Position numbers and translations under genes: made by a program. From Doryteuthis pealeii (lineage: Eukaryota; Mollusca; Cephalopoda; Myopsida; Loliginidae), in NCBI GenBank assembly GCA_023376005.1, contig CM042151.1, forward strand, positions 81,202,199-81,266,198: 64,000 nucleotides of DNA. Direction: 5' to 3'. Shown here one piece after another: positions 61,240 through 64,000 of this stretch. Positions within the stretch are counted from its first letter, which is position 1; each line of letters starts with the position of its first letter. Below the pieces are notes generated by a model. It saw nothing but the letters and a program-made list of their open reading frames with translations, had not been told where the DNA came from and searched no databases.

Positions 61240-61500
61240 CGAAATAAATATTTTGGAGCATATGACCTTTAGGCACCTCGTTTGCGATCTCAATTCATAA
61301 AGACATTTTTTTCATTTACACTGTCAAAATCCGGTTGTTTGTTAACAGACGATTTTTAGAGTTTCTTTTAAAATGATAAAACTAACCCCTAACCCCTAAC
61401 AAACAACCTGATTTTGACGGTGTAAATGAAAAAAAAAAAATGTCCTTATGAATCGAGACTGCAAATGGGTACCTAAAGGTCATATGGTCCAATATTTTTA
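61240..61500. repeat. Fold-back element FB2, copy 2
   Basis: This is a diverged copy of 31901-32207. Arms AGCATATGACCTTTAGGCAC and GTACCTAAAGGTCATATGGT, with AACCCCTAACCCCTAAC in the loop. Confidence 0.8.
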
Positions 61501-62125
61501 TACTTATGATCTCCATACTCTTGAAATAAAATATTATGTTGCCGATATTTCAAATGTATGGACTTGTAACGATTAATAAAATGGCGGTTGCTGGTTGTTT
61601 GAAAAAGGGGGGGGGAAGAATTCCAAAAATTCAATAACGGAACTAACAGACGTTGAATTCAAAATCGAGCGCCAAAAAGAAGAAGCGGGATTCTAGGAAG
61701 AAGGAGTAGAATTCAGTTCGAGGATGACAAACAAGTAGTCATCACGCAAACAAGTCAGCTCCATTATTGGAAAATGAAAGAAGACAAAATATGAATTTAA
61801 ATTTAAAACAAGAACAATGAAAAGGACTTTGCCCGGTATCCTGTACTACATTTTTGTAACTTTATTTAATACAGGTTGTTTATTTAAATACGACTTCGTT
61901 ATTTCTCCATTTTGTTGAATCATGTTTGATGCTAGTAAGATGTGTATAACATAAAATATATATATAACACACGACTTACTACAGACTTATGTAAACATTA
62001 GAAACTATAACTGATGTAAAACCGGATCAAGCATTACTCTTAATAAATAATCTATTGATAATAAATTAAAATGAGAATTTAAAAAAAATCAGTAGTTAAA
62101 AAAGTGAATAATAAACAAGACTTAC

Positions 62126-62340
62126 TTATTTTATTTTTGTCTCTTCAGCGAATCAGAATTCAGAAGATGTGTACTCTGCAAAAATAAACAAATAATACTA
62201 TTTCTACAACAAACCAAACTCAATGTTGATGACTGAAAATGTTTCTTTGTTATTGTGCTCAAGAAAAAAAAAAGGAAAGGTTTTGATAGACGTCTTAAAC
62301 AACAACACTTGTATCCATACGTGCTTGACAACACACTTTA
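62126..62340 (-). other. Gene F exon 1 (5' untranslated)
   Basis: It ends at the donor AATAA/GTAAGTC and contains TTCTGAATTCTGATTCGCTG before it. The family signature is shared with C, D and E. Confidence 0.65.
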
Positions 62341-62386
62341 ACAATGGCGTCGCTTCCGTTTCCTCTGACAATACTGAGCATGCGCT
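62341..62386 (-). promoter_or_regulatory. Gene F promoter block
   Basis: In sense: CAGCGCATGCTCAGTATTGT, CAGAGGAAACGGAAGC, GACGCCATTGT. The conserved upstream A+T block lies at about 62428-62492. Confidence 0.8.
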
Positions 62387-62492
62387 GTTTTCAACACTCA
62401 CTCCGTGTATGTAGCAAGTAACGGGTAATTTAATTTGAATGATTTAATTTATTTTTTATTATACTGCAAAGCAAATATATAAATATCAAATA

Positions 62493-62891
62493 GATTTTTT
62501 TCGATTCATATTGTAAGTGTATGTGTTGTGGGTGGTGGTGGTGTCACATTTCATTTGCTTTAGATTACACAAAAAAAACAACAACAAAACAAAATAAAAC
62601 AAAAACATACACAACAAACAACAACAACAACAACTGAGGTGGTCACTACTAGAATAGGCTCAGTCCTAATTAGCGATCATCCTCCACACATTACTACATC
62701 AACCAACATTACGTTTTTTTGTTTTATGTGACATTGTTGTATAATGTGTAATGTTTTATGTGACATTATTGTGTAATGTTTTATATGACATTGTTGTGTA
62801 AATTTTTAGTAATTTTTTTTGTATGAAAATGAATTTTACATATTTGGAAAGATAATTTAATTATGGAACATATGTAAAATAAATAAATAAA
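62493..62891. other. Spacer with CAA-rich and GT-rich low complexity
   Basis: A GGTGGTGGTGGTG tract (62531) and a CAACAA-rich stretch (62575-62635). The words TTTTATGTGACATTGTTGTA and TATGTGACATTATTGTG are locally repeated. The end (GGAACATATGTAAAA) matches 35120-35150. Confidence 0.5.
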
Positions 62892-63340
62892 TACTTGTGT
62901 AAGGGCAGTCTCCCTTTTCTGAGGGTTTTGGTAAATCTCCTGTGTCTGGAGACCCTAGTGTGGTCACGTGACACACGAACCCAAGGAGGGAACCCTCTTC
63001 TTCTGATGCGACTGAACAAGCCTGGATGTGCTCGTCACTTCTCCCCAGCAGACACCTATGGTGCATGCCAGACGCCACAGACACGACACTGCTCACAGTA
63101 AGTGGTTTCCACCTATTTTGTAAATGAACATTACTGTGTTGTTGGGACTCTTGTGACATTTTATAGTCTGGGGAACTTCGTTCTCTATACATGTTATATT
63201 AAAGCTTTATAAACGTAACTAACGTGTTTGTCGTTTTTCCTAACCGAAGTATTCAACATTGGGTATTTATCCTTCAGGTAACCCAATGTTTTATAAGAAC
63301 CCGAGATAATACTCGGTGAACCTCTTATACTTGTACAGTT
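62892..63340 (+). mobile_element. Probable solo LTR or similar insertion
   Basis: It is richer in G+C than its flanks. It starts near TGTGTAAGG and ends near CTTGTACA (weak inverted ends), with ATTAAAGCTTTATAAACG inside. It splits a repeat that is continuous at 35120-35230, so it is an insertion. Its class is inferred from the ends only. Confidence 0.45.
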
Positions 63341-64000
63341 TTGGTAGTAAGACGTTTTAACATTTGAAATTTAAGTCTTGTAAATAAGAATAAAATATCT
63401 ATCCTTTTTTGTTTGTTTTTTTTCTAAATCATTAGCTTATTTTTTAAGGAATTTTATATTCATTCTCCTAACTTAAATATATATCTATACCTTATCTATA
63501 TCTATATCTATATCTTATCAGGAATGTATTGAAAAAAATGTCTTGCTTTTTATAATAATTCTGAATTTTTAACATTCTAATTTTGATTTTCCCATTTTTT
63601 AAAAATTTTTTCACAAAGGCATCAATAAAATAGTAATATTAGTAATTTGTTTTTGTTTAAGATTAAAAATTATTACATGTATGATTTTCCTTAGAAATTT
63701 ACATTGGCTAATTGTTTGCATCAAGAAAACAAAGATTAAGAATTTATCGCAAATTTATATAAAATGCAAAAATGTACGTTATATGTAACAGAAATTTCTT
63801 TTTTCTTTTTTTTAACAAATAAACTTGGAATTTTTTTATATTAAATTTAAAGAAATAATTAAAAAGATAATTTTTAATTTTTTTTATTGACACTTTAAAA
63901 TATTTTTTAACAATTTGTGTACATATGAAAACTCCATAAATTGAGCATCCCTAATTATTAGGTGTAATGCCTGATTCAGTTTTATATCAATTATAGTCCT
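63341..64000. other. A+T-rich right edge, repeat shared with gene D intron
   Basis: TTAAGTCTTGTAAATAA, the AATTAAAAAGATAATTTT region and others match 35190-35960. No gene is seen. Confidence 0.5.

Larger units (their letters stand above)
59260..62125 (-). other. Intron of gene F
   Basis: It holds an AAT microsatellite (59530-59553), a dispersed repeat (59780-59960, resembling 21375-21560), FB1 copy 5 and FB2 copy 2. The remainder is A+T-rich with no coding signal. Confidence 0.65.

Noticed and set aside
62857..63192. 111-residue minus-strand frame
   Set aside because: It lies within the LTR-like insertion, with no recognisable domain and an overlapping frame on the other strand.

Overview
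This window is an A+T-rich animal nuclear sequence, most likely from a coleoid cephalopod and probably an octopus. The grounds are six closely related poly-C2H2 zinc-finger (ZNF) genes in a young cluster, tRNA-derived SINEs, and LINE coding remnants of types I associate with octopus assemblies. The organism call is inference from recognition, not a database result.

Backbone. Six ZNF genes can be followed end to end, here named A to F. A (7552-12110), B (20057-23562), C (29396-32731), E (47792-52136) and F (58145-62386) are on the minus strand; D (33519-38611) is on the plus strand. All share one architecture. A conserved promoter of about 45 bp carries an NRF1-like palindrome (GCGCATGCGC), a GGAAACGGAAGC block and a YY1-like GACGCCATT. 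A short, apparently non-coding exon 1 follows and ends in a GTAAGT donor. An intron of about 1.8-3.8 kb leads to a conserved acceptor (CAG/AGGAG). A single last exon carries the whole 10-15 finger array. No KRAB, SCAN, BTB or other effector domain is visible. D and F are intact open arrays and B is open but shortened. A has one frameshift in finger 1, E has one frameshift between fingers 6 and 7, and C has several. Downstream of every array decayed fingers continue, so the arrays are shortening from the 3' end.

Between and inside the genes the sequence is mostly mobile DNA. It includes two families of LINE with a restriction-enzyme-like endonuclease, a CR1/Jockey-like LINE fragment, mariner remnants, and several TIR or fold-back elements (8-bp and TA target-site duplications). 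There are also Helitron-like non-autonomous elements, two tRNA-derived SINE families, probable solo LTRs, a 1.2-kb minisatellite at the 3' side of gene C, and many microsatellites.

Most interesting observation. One endonuclease-LINE family (copies near 6321, 17408, 18113, 19842 and 57631) is found repeatedly in the same orientation in the DNA encoding the inter-finger linker HTG/EKP. Its A-rich 3' end abuts GAGAAACC, and its variably truncated 5' end abuts the codons for HTG. This looks like a site-specific non-LTR retrotransposon using the repeated C2H2 linker as its target, much as R2 uses 28S rDNA. A relative in the same window sits in (TAA)n repeats. In gene A the insertion supplies the stop codon of the array.
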